Assembly (NCBI GenBank): GCA_008638375.1
Contig: CM018052.1
Coordinates: 15,404,450 to 15,468,449 of the forward strand
DNA: 64,000 bases
Direction: 5' to 3'
Source: Nyssa sinensis
Lineage: Eukaryota; Streptophyta; Magnoliopsida; Cornales; Nyssaceae
The stretch's first letter is position 1; the number at the start of each line of letters is the position of its first letter. Under the pieces are notes generated by a model that saw only the letters and a list, made by a program, of their open reading frames with translations, was not told where the DNA came from and made no database searches. Made by a program: the position numbers and the translations under genes. This document shows, piece after piece, positions 23,131 through 34,690 of this stretch.

Positions 23131-23149
23131 TCCCACAGACGGCGCCAAA
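23131..23149 (-). other. Primer binding site of the Tat element
   Basis: The reverse complement TTTGGCGCCGTCTGTGGGA lies directly inside the 5' LTR end. The TGGCGCCGT start is the usual PBS motif of Tat and Athila elements. Confidence 0.85.
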
Positions 23150-23150
23150 C

Positions 23151-23785
23151 TGATGCTGCACTTTTTGGCTCTCGTGAGGGTTGCTGTGGACTCTGAACTC
23201 CGTCGCCTGAGGAACACTCAAAAGATGATCAGAGGGCCACCGGATTGGCTCCGGCGGTAGCCGCTCTGATTCTTAAGTCAATAAAACTGAATTGAAAGGC
23301 AGTAATGTAAGCCAAAGAATGAGCATGAAAATAAAGCATACCTTTAGGGTTTAACTTATAGGCAGTGGTTTTCCTAAGTTGATTAGGATTCGGAGCCATG
23401 AATATAGGGATCTGATCATCGGAGATAGCAGTTACCTTGTGGAATACTACGTGTGAAGGATATTTGAGAATGGTAGTTTCCTTGTTGAAGACTGCTTCCT
23501 TATACTCTGCTCGGCAGGGTGTTAAGGCGGTGATGAGCTCTGAACCCAGAGGGGTACTCTGAAGATCTGTGTTCAAAACTATGAGTTCTGGAGGATAAAT
23601 GTATGGGCCTGTTCTGTATGGCCGACTTGCTATGGGTGGCCGAGCTTTAACCGAACTGTAGGCACACGTGTCACACGAGGATTGGTTTGTCGCTTTGTGG
23701 TATATCAAGGGTTATGACTATGATATTTATACAGACTGGATTGGTCTCAAGTCTTGCGTTACAGTTGATGGATGGCACCCCATCA
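23151..23785 (-). repeat. Probable 5' LTR of the Tat element
   Basis: On the minus strand this starts TGATGGGGTGCC and ends GCAGCATCA, giving short inverted ends TGATG/CATCA. It lies next to the PBS. A TATAAATA box (reverse, 23724-23731) lies about 55 bases from the proposed start, which makes U3 short. The 3' LTR needed to confirm the ends is outside the window, so the right boundary is uncertain. The long minus frame at 23229-23708 falls within R/U5 and is not counted as a gene. Confidence 0.5.
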
Positions 23786-24361
23786 GCTAGTAACAAAAGG
23801 AGTTGTGATCCATGAAAGGATTATCACCTAGTTATAAAAGTAAGAAATAATGAATGAAATTATAAAAACCTAAAATAAAAAATGCCAGAGAGGTAGTAAA
23901 CTGTGAATTAAAAGACACATGGGATCTTAGAATGCTAAAATAAGAATTTAGACTTGTGGAGATTTTTGTGTATGGACTGGATAACGGATATAGAGATATT
24001 CTTGTGTTAAACTCTTTTGTGGATAGATGTATTATTTTTGGATAGAATTTACTTAGGGTTGGGTATTGGTAGGCTAATTGAACACTAGCATGACTAGAGT
24101 ATACGTGTATTGTATCGTTTAAATGGATTCCTCCCTTGCAAAAAGGCTGTGTTAGAACTTGGTGTTAATCGTTTAGTGTAAACAATAGGAGGAGATGGTT
24201 GGCATGAGTCATATAAGTGTCGATTAGGCAAGTGTGTCATAACATATTATATTTGTTACTTCTCAAGTGTGAAGTGTTGACAAGTACCTGCTTAGTGTCC
24301 TTTAACACTTATGTCTAATGTGAAAAAGAGTATTAATTTTTTTTCCCTTCGACTTGCAGAC
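23786..24361 (+). other. Leader of the chromovirus-like element
   Basis: AT-rich and noncoding. It ends in a pyrimidine run followed by CGACTTGCAG just before ACACATG of gag (24339-24364). This looks like a 3' splice site, so a spliced leader is possible. No PBS is present. Confidence 0.5.
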
Positions 24362-24472
24362 ACATGTCTCCAAGGAGAGATCCAACGAGACCATCAGAGA
24401 GGTCCCGAGCTCGTGCTTCTTCTGTACAGACACCTACACTTAACCCAGCATACCCTGGTAGGAAACCACTGA
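24362..24472 (+). pseudogene. Chromovirus-like gag, N-terminal fragment
   Basis: An ATG at 24362 opens MSPRRDPTRPSERSRARASS and continues QTPTLNPAYPGRKPL to the insertion at 24473. This Arg/Pro/Ser-rich start is usual for plant chromovirus gag. The frame resumes beyond the solo LTR at 27545, where a similar sentence (RVSTSSTQVPS, VPAYTGTRPP) follows, so the gag N-terminus contains two diverged copies of an approximately 25-residue repeat. ACTGA flanks the insertion on both sides. Confidence 0.72.
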
Positions 24473-27400
24473 TGTCACGCCCCGAATTCCCGCGAACCCA
24501 AGGCGCGAGTAACAAAACTAAAAGAAAATAAAATAAAGGACAATCTAACGGATTCAACTCAAACTTACATTCATTTCCTTCAATGTACATCCATGTAAAG
24601 TACAATCAATAAAAACATTCAACATGTCATTCGGGCTTAAACCCTTACATCTCAGAATGTGCCCCAAGGGCCAAAATACTCTAAGTTCTTTCTTCCACTA
24701 AAACATCACTGAATCTCATGTAGTCGGAGCGTCATCTGAAATGGTGTCCCATGAATGGGTCAGCTCAACTGTTGGTATAATATAATGCTAATGCAAGAAA
24801 CAAACTTAAGGCATGGCATGTGCGAGTGTACAGTTATATCTACATGTCATACAAATCATCAATGCAGTACATGAACAGTATGCGTGACACACCTATGCAA
24901 ACTCCATGCCACACCCATATCTTATTTTACGGTCCTTCCCCGATGGCCTGAGTACCATTTGTATGTCTCGCTTCACGGTCCGGAACCCGTCAGGCATGCG
25001 AGTACCTATAGCCAATTTTGGGTTTTTCACCACAGGATCTACACCCTCATAATGCACAGCACCATGTGCTCAACTCACACCATGTTCCAAGGAATCACAC
25101 TATGCCAATATGCTCTGATTCCACCATGCCATAATGCAACCTCAATAAAGCATCTTATCCACACATGAAACATGCTTTAGACAATGCTTTAGACAATGCA
25201 TTACATAATAACATTCCAATCACAAAATCCTTTCATCAAGGGTGCATGCCATACATAGTTCACTTAAACACATGCTTTAAGTTACAGAGTTCATAATCTC
25301 AACAATTCTCGAAAATATAATTCACACATTATGCTAACACATGGAATGTACATATAGTCATGATCCACATCCATTACTTAACCAAACATTCAAAAGGATA
25401 ATAAGAAACATATAAGCATATAAGCAATCAAACAAATATGCGAATCATCAAGTCAACATGGCAATTATTCCTAACTTAATCCTATTTCTTACTTAGCACA
25501 ATCTATCATACCTGATGGGTCGGTCTCAACCCAAGAAGGCGTACCCGTAGCGTAATGGAACTAACAGTAAGAATGGAGATGGTCAGACCACCTTCTCTTT
25601 GTCTTTTCAGTGTTCCTAAAATCATGAAATACAATTTAGTTCAATTGCTACTTGAATTATGCTATTCATCAAATTTTTATGTCTTTATTTTATAAGTTTC
25701 AATTTTGTCAAAATAAACTATACTTTCGAGTCCGGAAAGTCGAAGAAAGTCGGTTTAGGCTTTCGCGGAATTCAATTCGAACATCCGAGCTAAAAAGGGC
25801 AAAACGGTCATTTTGCACTTTTTACTGGTCCTTACATCCTGAGACCTTTTTTCGCAAATCGGACTCCATGGTTGAGTCCGGAATGGTTGAGATAATAAAA
25901 TTCCACTATTTTTTTACTTAAATCGGAGTTCGTTTGACTGTGTTTCAACTTAGGGGCATTTTGATAATTTTTAATGTTATTACGGGTCTTTTATTTTTTG
26001 GGACCCCGTCTCGTAAAATGGACCTCACCATTGGTCTCAGAATGGTCGAGATAGTCAAAATACACTAATGACTTGTCCTATTTGGACTCCAAACCATTTT
26101 GTGATATTTAAAATAATTTAATTAATTAATTAAACAAATTAATATTTTATTCAGGGGGGTCAAAATATAATTAGTTAAAGTTCTGGGGTCAAAGTTAAAT
26201 TTTTGAAGTTGTGGGGTTAAATTATAATTTTCAAATTTCCTATTCCAACCCTGGATAGCCATACAGTGGTTAATGTCCCAAAATAGGGATAGGATATCCC
26301 TATCCTTGATTTAATTTAAATCTTTAATTTGCTAAACCCGTAACCAAACATCCCAATTCCCCTTTTTAATTTATAACCTACAACTGACATGTGGAAGGGG
26401 TGGGTCAGTCTTGACCCGACCCGAACCCGACCCCGAACCCAAGACCCGCACAGTGTCATCTTCCCCGTTTTTCCAGCGAGTCTCTGGTAGGTTTTCGTCA
26501 CCATCTCCGGCGACGGTGACACCATTCCGGTGGGTTTTCACATTTTAAAAACGTAGTTTTCTCCCTTTTTTCCCCTAGATTCCATTTCTAACTTTGGTTT
26601 TCACTTTCATCCATTAGATCTCCATGAAATGGCCAAGAACCGTAGCTCCGACCAACTAAGATTTCTCAAATTCGAGCCTTTTCTTTCACTGTTTAAATCC
26701 AACAAAGGTTCACGTCGATTTCTGCACCACTGAGGATCAGTTCCTCATGGTTAAGTTTGAGTTTGATGCATAAAATTATATGGTTCACATTCTATCCTTC
26801 TGACCTGCAACCTAGCTTTTCTCACTAATTCTTCAGCCATTTTACCTAATTCTTTTTGCAATGTTCGTCATTTCTCAAGCTCTACATGGCCCTATCATTT
26901 AAATCGACTATCATTCTCTTGAAAATTAAAAACAGAAGTTGACCCACTTACCTATTTTCAGAGTTTTTCAAGTGTAGTCTCTCCCTTCCTCTACTGTTCC
27001 AACCCTTGGTTCAAGCTTCTGGACTTCTCCCAATGCTCACGACCTTTTTAACTCAACCTCTCTCTTTCTGATTTCTTTTCTAACCAATGCACACTTGCAT
27101 ATATACACACCAAACACGGCTGCCCCTCTCTCTTTCTCTCTACTTTCCTAACTCCACCCTCATCATCACCTCTGCCCTTATACACCCCCACACTCCTCAT
27201 TTCTGCACCCACATAATCGCACACAATTCTCATTACACTTTCCCACATGAGTGTTGTATACTCAACTAGCATACACAGACACATCACACCCACTCAACTG
27301 TGCACAGACACTCCACCTTCTGCACACACACACTCACACGCAACCTATATATATATATATATACACATTTAAATGTATTAAACACATATGTATATTTATA

Positions 27401-27539
27401 CACATAACCTACATATCTAATATATATATATATGCACATATGTGTCCCAACATATATATATATATATATATATCTACACACACATAATATACATTTATTA
27501 AAAAAAAATTCATCCCAATTTTTTTTTCAAATCTCTACA
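24473..27539 (-). mobile_element. Solo LTR, 3.07 kb, TSD ACTGA
   Basis: It begins TGTCACGCCCCGAATTCCCG, ends AATCTCTACA, and is flanked by ACTGA at 24468-24472 and 27540-27544. In minus orientation it starts TGTAGAGATT, like TGTAAAGATT of the LTR at 30867. Internal landmarks are GGACTC...GAGTCC at 25861-25879, a GGGTCAGTCTTGACCCGAC segment near 26402, and CT/CA/AT microsatellites at 27120-27500. No internal domain is present. It belongs to the same family as the fragment at 1-148. Confidence 0.93.
27340..27485. repeat. AT and CA microsatellites
   Basis: Runs of AT dinucleotides at about 27345-27364, 27420-27432 and 27450-27472 are mixed with CACACA. They sit near the start of the solo LTR in its own orientation. 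Frames reading YIYIYI here are artefacts. Confidence 0.9.
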
Positions 27540-27544
27540 ACTGA

Positions 27545-28690
27545 AGAGGCACCGAGTTAGTACTTCTTCTACACAAGTACCTTCAGCTGTCCCGGCATAC
27601 ACTGGTACGAGACCACCGAAGAGATACCGAGTTCGATAGAGACTCATTCAATCTCTAGCCCCCCAACCTACTATGCCTACTACTTCAGTAGGGAGAGTGT
27701 CCCAGAGGCCCCTAATTTGTTATCGGTGTAGGCAGCCTGCTCACAAGATGGCCACTTGCACTCAGAGGGACTACAGCCGAGGACAGGGAGTTGGATCTAG
27801 CCAGGGATTACTTCCACCTCCTGTACAGGGTCAGGAGTGGAGAGCACTCTAGCCTTGTTATACCTGCCACCAGACGGGCCATGAAAGGGCCCAACTGTCC
27901 TCAGGGACGGACTTCACATAGCTCACAGAGACCACATTACCATCAGTATACTCAGGTGCCTTTGCCATAGCCGTAGTTCGGCCATAGACCTCCGGCACTA
28001 TATTTTCAGCTTGCAACTATAGCATTTAGCATTAGGACTCCTAGTCTGAGGGGTGGTGACCAGCAGGGACAGAGAGGGAGTGGTAGGCAGGGTCAGACTA
28101 CGCAGAGTCATGTTTATGCAATAGTCACACCAAAGGCATCTGCTTTTGGACCTTCTGTGATTCGAGGTACATTCCTTGTATTTAGTTTATGGGCCAGCAT
28201 ACAGATAAACTAGGGTGCATCTCATTCATTCATATCTACCATGCTTGCCATGACATTGGGGTTGGACATGGATTAGTTAGATCCACCATTGCATGTTGAC
28301 ACACCAGTTGGGGGTAGTGTGACATTGACGAGGATCTGTAGAGATTGCTCGATCGAGATAGCTGACCGCATTCTTTATTTCGACTTCATTTTGCTTGACA
28401 TGACTGGTCTTAATGTTTATTTTGGGGATGGATTGTTTGTTTGCTTACTTGGCTAGTATAGATTGCTACAGGGGGAGAGTGACAGTATGCACCTTGAGGG
28501 AGATAGTTTTTATTTCACAGGAGATTGTGGGGATTTCTTGGTTCCACCCTTGTACGACTCTAGGAGTTGGGGAGGTCACAATTATATGTTGGCTAGCTTG
28601 GTTGCAAGTGATAGTGGGACCACAGAGGGTGTGTTACCACCAGTAGTGGATGAGTTTCCTAACGTTTTCCCAGATGACTTGACTAGTCTA
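27545..28690 (+). pseudogene. Chromovirus-like gag C-terminus and protease remnants
   Basis: After the insertion the frame carries RHRVSTSSTQ and then a zinc knuckle LICYRCRQPAHKMATC (about 27715-27762) and a second Cys/His segment CYTCHQTGHERAQ (about 27860-27900). The protease active site is recognisable near 28200 as GASHSFIS, preceded by a stop where the catalytic Asp-Ser/Thr should be. Further downstream LDMTGLNVYFGDGL and a second frame with FLVPPLYDSRSWGG follow. At least one frameshift near 28690 separates this from RT. All parts are dead, and the ordering gag-protease-RT is normal. Confidence 0.72.
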
Positions 28691-29385
28691 CCCTCCTAAA
28701 CGGGAGATAGAGTTCATGATGGAGCTTATCCCGGGCACCGTGCCTATTTCTATCCCACCTTACCGTATGGTTCCAGCCGAGTTAAGAGAACTGAAAGAGC
28801 AGTGGATCGATTTGCAGAATAAGGGTTTTATCCGTCCTAGTACTTCTCCATGGGGTGCTTCGGCACTATTTGCGAAGAAGAAGGATGGGACATTGCGGTT
28901 GTGTGTGGATTATAGGAGGCTGAACTGGGTTACTATCAAGAACAAGTACCCATTGCCGAGGATAGACGACTTATTTGGTCAGCTTAGGGGTTCGAGATGT
29001 TTCTCAAGGATCGATCTTAGATTGGGGTACCATTAGTTGGGAGTATGGGAGGAAGATGTGGTGAAGATAGCTTTTCACACTTGTTATGGACATTATGAGT
29101 TGTGGTTATGCTATTCGGTGTGACAAATTCCCCAGCGGCATTTATGGACTTGATGCAGCACATCTTTAGCCTTATTTAGATCAGCTTGTGGTGGTCTTTG
29201 TAGATAATATTTTGGTTTATTCACCTTTTTAGGAGGAGTATACTTTTCACTTGAGAACTATATTACAGATTTTGAAGGGGTATCGTTTATTTGCTAAGTT
29301 CTCGAGGTGTGAGTTTTGGCTCTAGGAGGTACAATTTTTAGACCATGTTGTATCAAGTAGTAGGATGTCCGTGGATCCTTTTAGG
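28690..29385 (+). pseudogene. Chromovirus-like reverse transcriptase fragment
   Basis: The frame starts with [14 protein letters not shown] and runs through [55 protein letters not shown] and [14 protein letters not shown] at 29034-29036 replaces what is normally Gln in this motif. Beyond it only broken pieces in shifting frames remain (for example SACGGLCR near the expected catalytic YVDD, which is lost). Similarity ends near 29385, before RNase H. The family is the gypsy RT of plant chromoviruses. Confidence 0.85.
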
Positions 29386-30853
29386 ATTTAATTGTATTAG
29401 ATAGGAGAGATTAGACCTCGACTTAATTGGACTGGTTTGGATTATATGATTGGATGAGTGTTTGTTGCTTTAGTGTGTGAAATTATACAATGTGTGGTAT
29501 GCTTGGTTATGGATGAACTGGGATTAAATGCTTACAACTATGTAGTCGACGGAGTGAAATTATGAGGTAGACCATATGCTTAGTTACATATAAGATGGGC
29601 TATAAGCCTAGATATCCATAGGATTGGTTGTGTGCCCAGTAACCTATGTAGTAAGTTGTATACTTATTCACATGAATGAGTATTCTTAGGACAGACCTTG
29701 TACTTGGGTGTTGATGTGGTAGGCTACGTGCCAACTATTGGATGTTGCTTGTTGATTCTATATATGTATACTAGTTTAGTACCCATTATAGTACTGCGAC
29801 TATGATTTTTTAATTTTTTTTTATATACAGACTGATTGTTATTAATGCATGTTTAAAAGTATGTTTAAATGTGTTTATATGTATGCGTATTTCGATACAT
29901 GTGTGTACGGATTGATGTATATTCATGATTTGAATTGGTGAAGAGTTTCACTAAGAATCTCAATGGTTATGTGACTTTAATTAATGTATTGACTAGAATG
30001 ATGATGAGCTAGAATGACCTCAGAAGAAATTGAGATATATATATATATATATTTTTACCTCTTCTAATATTTTGTTTTCCTTGAACCTTGACATGTTGTT
30101 TTAAATTTCGCATTTGGAATGCATAGATTACATTGCCTTCACTCGAATATTTAGTTAACATATGTATGCTTGAAATGAATAGGTTAATCTTATTAATGCA
30201 TGACACTTAGTCTCGGTTGTATATAGACTAAGGCGAACGATGATGGCTTTACTTTAAGATTTTTATTGTTGATGTCTTATGGACGATAATTGTACTTGGA
30301 GGATATTGGGTTATTGGATTACATTGGGGTACAGGGGATATATTGGTGCCATAGTGATAAATTACTAGATGATTACATAACTGAAGTTGAGATTAGTTAG
30401 ATGGTCATCACAGGTGTGAGAGACTTTGAGGTGTCCTTGTGAGCATTGAGGATTTTATTTTATGTTACATTATTAAGGTGGGTGATGATACTTGGATGGA
30501 TTTGAAAAAAAATAAATAAATAAAAAATTGACATTGATAAGCCAACATGTTTGAGGATTTCATTATACATTGTGCCATGCGGAGTGGGCCGTTACAGATG
30601 GGATCAAAACCAGACCCTAGCAGGGAGTGTGGAGATGTCTGCACACTGCTGCACGCCCGCCCGAGTGGACGAGGTTCTTTTGGGGGGGAGAGGGTAATGG
30701 GAGAGAGTAATGCATTCCACAATGCCTGGCGAAGGGAGATGTGAAGGATCCATAAGTAAGGCTACACGTCTCCATGATATAATATATTTTGTATCGATCT
30801 TTCTAAATTTTGTCGAAGAGGTATATTTTTAAATTTCGGGACGAAATTTCTTT
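29386..30853. other. Unrecognised segment replacing RNase H, integrase and chromodomain
   Basis: No pol similarity. At 30584-30620 GGGCCGTTACAGATGGGATC resembles an LTR 3' end followed by a mutated iMet PBS (TGGGATCAAAACC against TGGTATCAGAGCC). A piece of another element may therefore have replaced the pol 3' half. AT runs occur at 30030-30050. Confidence 0.45.
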
Positions 30854-30866
30854 AAAGGGGGAAGGA
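30854..30866 (+). other. Polypurine tract of the chromovirus-like element
   Basis: AAAGGGGGAAGGA directly precedes the LTR start TGTAAAGATT and follows CGGGACGAAATTTCTTT. This is the standard 3' boundary in this lineage. Confidence 0.85.
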
Positions 30867-30974
30867 TGTAAAGATTCGAAAAAAATGGGAATAATTTTTT
30901 TTTTTTTATGAAGCACTATTTGAATGTCCTCTATTTTTAATTAATTTTAGTTAATTTAAATTGTGAAAAATATT

Positions 30975-31340
30975 CTAATATATATATATATATATACATA
31001 CATACAAATGAATAAAAACAAAATAAATATACATGTAGGTGTATGAATGTGAGTAAGTGTATAATTACATGTATAATTTAGTGTATGTGTAAATATATAT
31101 ATATATATATATATCTATGTGTATATATAAATATACGTGTGCACAAAGTGTGTGTGTGTGTGTGAAATATAATGTGTGTATATATATATATATATACACA
31201 TGGCCCAAAACACACACAACCCTAATTAATGCAAATCAGAATAGGGGTGTGGTGTTTGAGTGTGTAAGAGGGTGTGCAATATGTGTACAATGTGCATGTG
31301 TGTGTATATGTGTGTGTATATATATATATATGTCAACACA
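30975..31340. repeat. AT and GT microsatellites in the LTR
   Basis: AT runs at about 30978-30996, 31094-31114, 31175-31196 and 31314-31331 alternate with GTGTGT at 31147-31163. Confidence 0.9.
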
Positions 31341-32564
31341 TATTAGGTGCAGCATGTGTATAATTTTCCATACATTTGAGTGTAGCGTGTGGTTTTGGGA
31401 AATCAGAAATCATGGTGGTATACAGGTCTGATAGAGAGAGAGAGAGAAGTAGAGAGAGAGAGAGGGGAGTTGTGATGGTGTATAGGTGTATGTATACGGT
31501 TGAGTTGTTTGAGAGGAATGAGAAGAAGCTAAGAGAAGAGATAGGTTCTGTGGGGTGATTTGGGATTCAGAAGAGGAAAGGAGAAAGAGAACAAGAAGAA
31601 GAAGGAACGAGGTGCCATTGTTGAGGTAAAAATCACCCAACCCATTTTGTTCCTCTCTTTAAAATTTATCCATGCATGTAAACTGTTTAAGCCCTTTTGA
31701 TGCATGCATGTATTTAAAATGACACTAAGAGATGTTTTCTAGCAAGTTGGGAGAGCTTAGAGAGCTTGAAGCACAAAACCCAGTAGAGGCCGCCATGGAC
31801 AGACCTTCACAGGTGTAGGTCTGAACCAACCATAGCCAAATGGAATTTGGCTTGTTGGAACCTAGAATAGAACCCACAAGTGTTCCAAAAACATCAAACC
31901 GCAACCCAAAACCCAAGAAGAAGACCTCCAAAACCTGACTCGCAGGTTCGGGTTCTAAAACCCAGCCTCACAAACCTTGTGAAAAAACTTAAATATGAGA
32001 ATAGGGACTTGAACCCCATGATAAATGTATCACAACAAAGGAAACCCCGAGAGTTTTGGGGCAAAAATGGCCATGAATGACCCAGTTGCAAGTTCGGCTA
32101 TCAAGCCTTAAACCGAGCACTTGAGCTAGACCTAGGGTTCCAAATGAATGCCAAAGTGTTGCTAAGACCCATAGGAACTGATGCCACTCAAAGCCCACGA
32201 AATTAAAGAGTTTGGAATTGCAGGATTAGTGCAACAGTGGTTCGGGTGTGGGGAAGAAGATGACTCCACTGAGTCAACTTGTGGGTTGACTCAGCCTAGT
32301 TCAGACCGAGTTGTGCCAAGGCTGTGTCGACTCAGACACGTGTCGCAATGTGGGGTTGGCCACTGTATTAGTGGAATGGTGCCGTTTTGGGGGTGCGGTG
32401 TTTTGATTTTAAAATGTAAATTGGGTCTGTTTAGTTTGGGGTGTAAGAAATTAAGTTGATTTGAAATTGGGGATAAGGGGATTAGAGGGGATATCCTATC
32501 CACGGGTTGAGGTTGGTCGTTTGTTTGGTTGAGAAAAAAATTGAAAAAAAATTGCATAGGGGCT

Positions 32565-32640
32565 GCGATTTGAACCAAGGATTAGTTGGATGGAAAGGGA
32601 CAGTGTAACCAAAGGGGACAGGTACCACCCGTATCCTTTT
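32565..32640 (-). other. Possible tRNA-like segment in the LTR
   Basis: The reverse complement of 32565-32576 is GGTTCAAATCGC, a good box B. The box A expected about 40-50 bases away (near 32600-32630) is weak. The position within the LTR corresponds to the segments at 7685 and 42682. Confidence 0.35.
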
Positions 32641-32650
32641 TGTTGCACAA

Positions 32651-32681
<31 letters not shown>

Positions 32682-34546
32682 TGTAACTTTATTTAATTAA
32701 TTTAATTAAATTAAATATCACGAAATAGCTCAGAGTCCAAATAAGACAAGTCATTAGTGTATTTTGACTATCTTGGATCCCCTGAGACCAATGGTGAGGT
32801 CTGTGACATGAGACGAGGCCCCAAAAAATAAAAGACTCGTAGTAACATTAAAAATTACCAAAATGCCCCTGAGTTAAAAAGCAGTCGAACGAACTCCGAT
32901 TAGAGTAAAAAAATAGTGAATTTTTATTATTTCGAGCATTTCAGACTCAACCGTGGAGTTTGATTTGCGAAAAGAGGTCTCAAGAAGTAAGAACCTGTAA
33001 AAGTATAAAATGACCATTTTGCCCTTTTTAGTACAAATGTCCAAATTGAATTCCGCAAAAGCCTAAACCAACCTTGTTCGACGTTCTGGACTCAATGGTA
33101 GAGTCTATTTTAGAAAAATAGAAACTCATGAAATAAAAACATAAAATTTGATGAATACCATAGTTCAAGTGGAGATAGACTGAGTTGTGTCGCAATGATT
33201 TTAGGAACACCGAATGGAAAAGAGAATGCAGTCTAGACCTTCTGGTTGAAGACAGTAAAAAGGACTACATTCTCATTGATTAGTTTGGCTACAATGCGAG
33301 CGCAATTTCTTAGGGTTGAGACCAACCCATCAGGTATGATATTTTGCTAAGTAAGGAATATGATTAAGTTTCGGATTGATTTTCATGTTGACCTTATGAT
33401 TCGTATATTTAATCGGTTGTTCATGTGCTTATGTGTTTCTTGAGAGTTTGGTTAAGTGATGAATGTGGATCATGATTACATGTATATTCCATGTGTTGGC
33501 ACAGTGTGCGATTTATGTTTTTTTTGAAGAATTGTTAAGATTGTGAATGTGTGAACCGAGCATGTATTTAAATTGATTGCTCATGATATACAACATTGTG
33601 GAAGAAGTGTGGTGATTTAATGTCATTGTTGTTTTAAGTAGAATGTGCATTACTTAAAACATGCTTCGTGTGTTGATAAAATGTTTTGCTGAGATTACAT
33701 TACTGCATGGTGGAATCAAGACATATTGGCATAGTGTGATTCCTTGAAAGCATAGTGTGGGTTGAGCACGTGGTGCTATGCATTATGAGGGTGTAGATCA
33801 TGTGGTGAAAAACCCAAAATTTGGCCAGTGTATCGGTGCATGCTTGATCCGATGGAAGATGTCCGTGAAACTGGTATGGTACTTAAGTGACCATCGGGGG
33901 CGATCCGTGAAACTGAGACATGGGTGTGGCATAGAGTTTGTCACGCCCCAAATTCCCGCAAACCCGAGGTGCGAGTAACGAAACTAAAAGAAAATAAAAT
34001 AATAAAGAAATAAAGGACAATCACACGCATTCCATACACTAACCCAATTCCTGTTTTGATACAATTCATATGGCCTTGCCTGTTTCCTTATAACATACAA
34101 ATAACATGAAATAGTCTAGGTCTTATGCCCTTGTACAACATCGAAATGCCCCCCCATGGGCCAAATATAATTCTCAGTTCTTTCGTTTCATAAGGCATCA
34201 CTAAATCTCACGTAGTCGGAGTGTCATCTGAAATGGTATCCCACGAATGGGTCAGCTCAACTACTGGTACAATATAATGCTAATACAAGAAATAAAGTTA
34301 AGGCGTGGCATGTGCGAGTGTACAGTTATATCTATATGTCATTCAATATCATCCATATAATGTACTAGCAATAATCTACATGCCATCCAACTCATTAATA
34401 TAACATGCATAATTATAACCTACATGCCATCCAATTCATCCATACAATGCATTAAGATGATTCATCACACATTCATGAATTCATTAATACAATGCAATGA
34501 AAATATGCGTGACACACCCATGCAACTCTATGCCACACCCATGTCT

Positions 34547-34690
34547 CTTCACGAATCGCTCCCGTTGGTTCGAGTACCAATGCAATGTCATGTCCCTTCA
34601 CGGATCGCTCCCGTTGGTTCGGGTACCAAATGCAATGTCATGTCCCTTCACGGATCGCTCCCGTTGGTTTGGGTACCAAATGCAATGTCC
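34547..34690. repeat. Short tandem repeat, about 60 bp x 3
   Basis: CCCTTCACGGATCGCTCCCG followed by TTGGTTCGGGTACCAAATGC repeats three times with small changes (about 34545, 34592, 34650). It belongs to the solo LTR. Confidence 0.8.

Larger units (their letters stand above)
149..23785 (-). mobile_element. Ty3/gypsy retrotransposon, Tat lineage, decayed and with nested insertions
   Basis: Read on the minus strand the order is 5' LTR (about 23785-23151), PBS, gag, aspartic protease, RT, RNase H, a second archaeal-type RNase H, integrase, and a long 3' noncoding region. The dual RNase H and the PBS motif TTGGCGCCGTCTGTGGGA are typical of the Tat lineage of non-chromodomain plant gypsy elements. 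The coding part is split by a solo LTR (2665-8170) inside integrase and by a complete non-autonomous element (8675-18697) between RNase H and integrase. Both insertions have exact 5-bp TSDs, so the original sequence is continuous across them. Several TAG codons and the lost protease glycine show the copy is dead. Its 3' LTR is not in the window. Confidence 0.85.

Noticed and set aside
23229..23708. 159-residue minus-strand frame upstream of Tat gag
   Set aside because: It lies in the probable 5' LTR between the TATA box and the PBS and contains no known domain.
27251..27487. Frames rich in Tyr-Ile repeats
   Set aside because: They are translations of AT/CA microsatellites.
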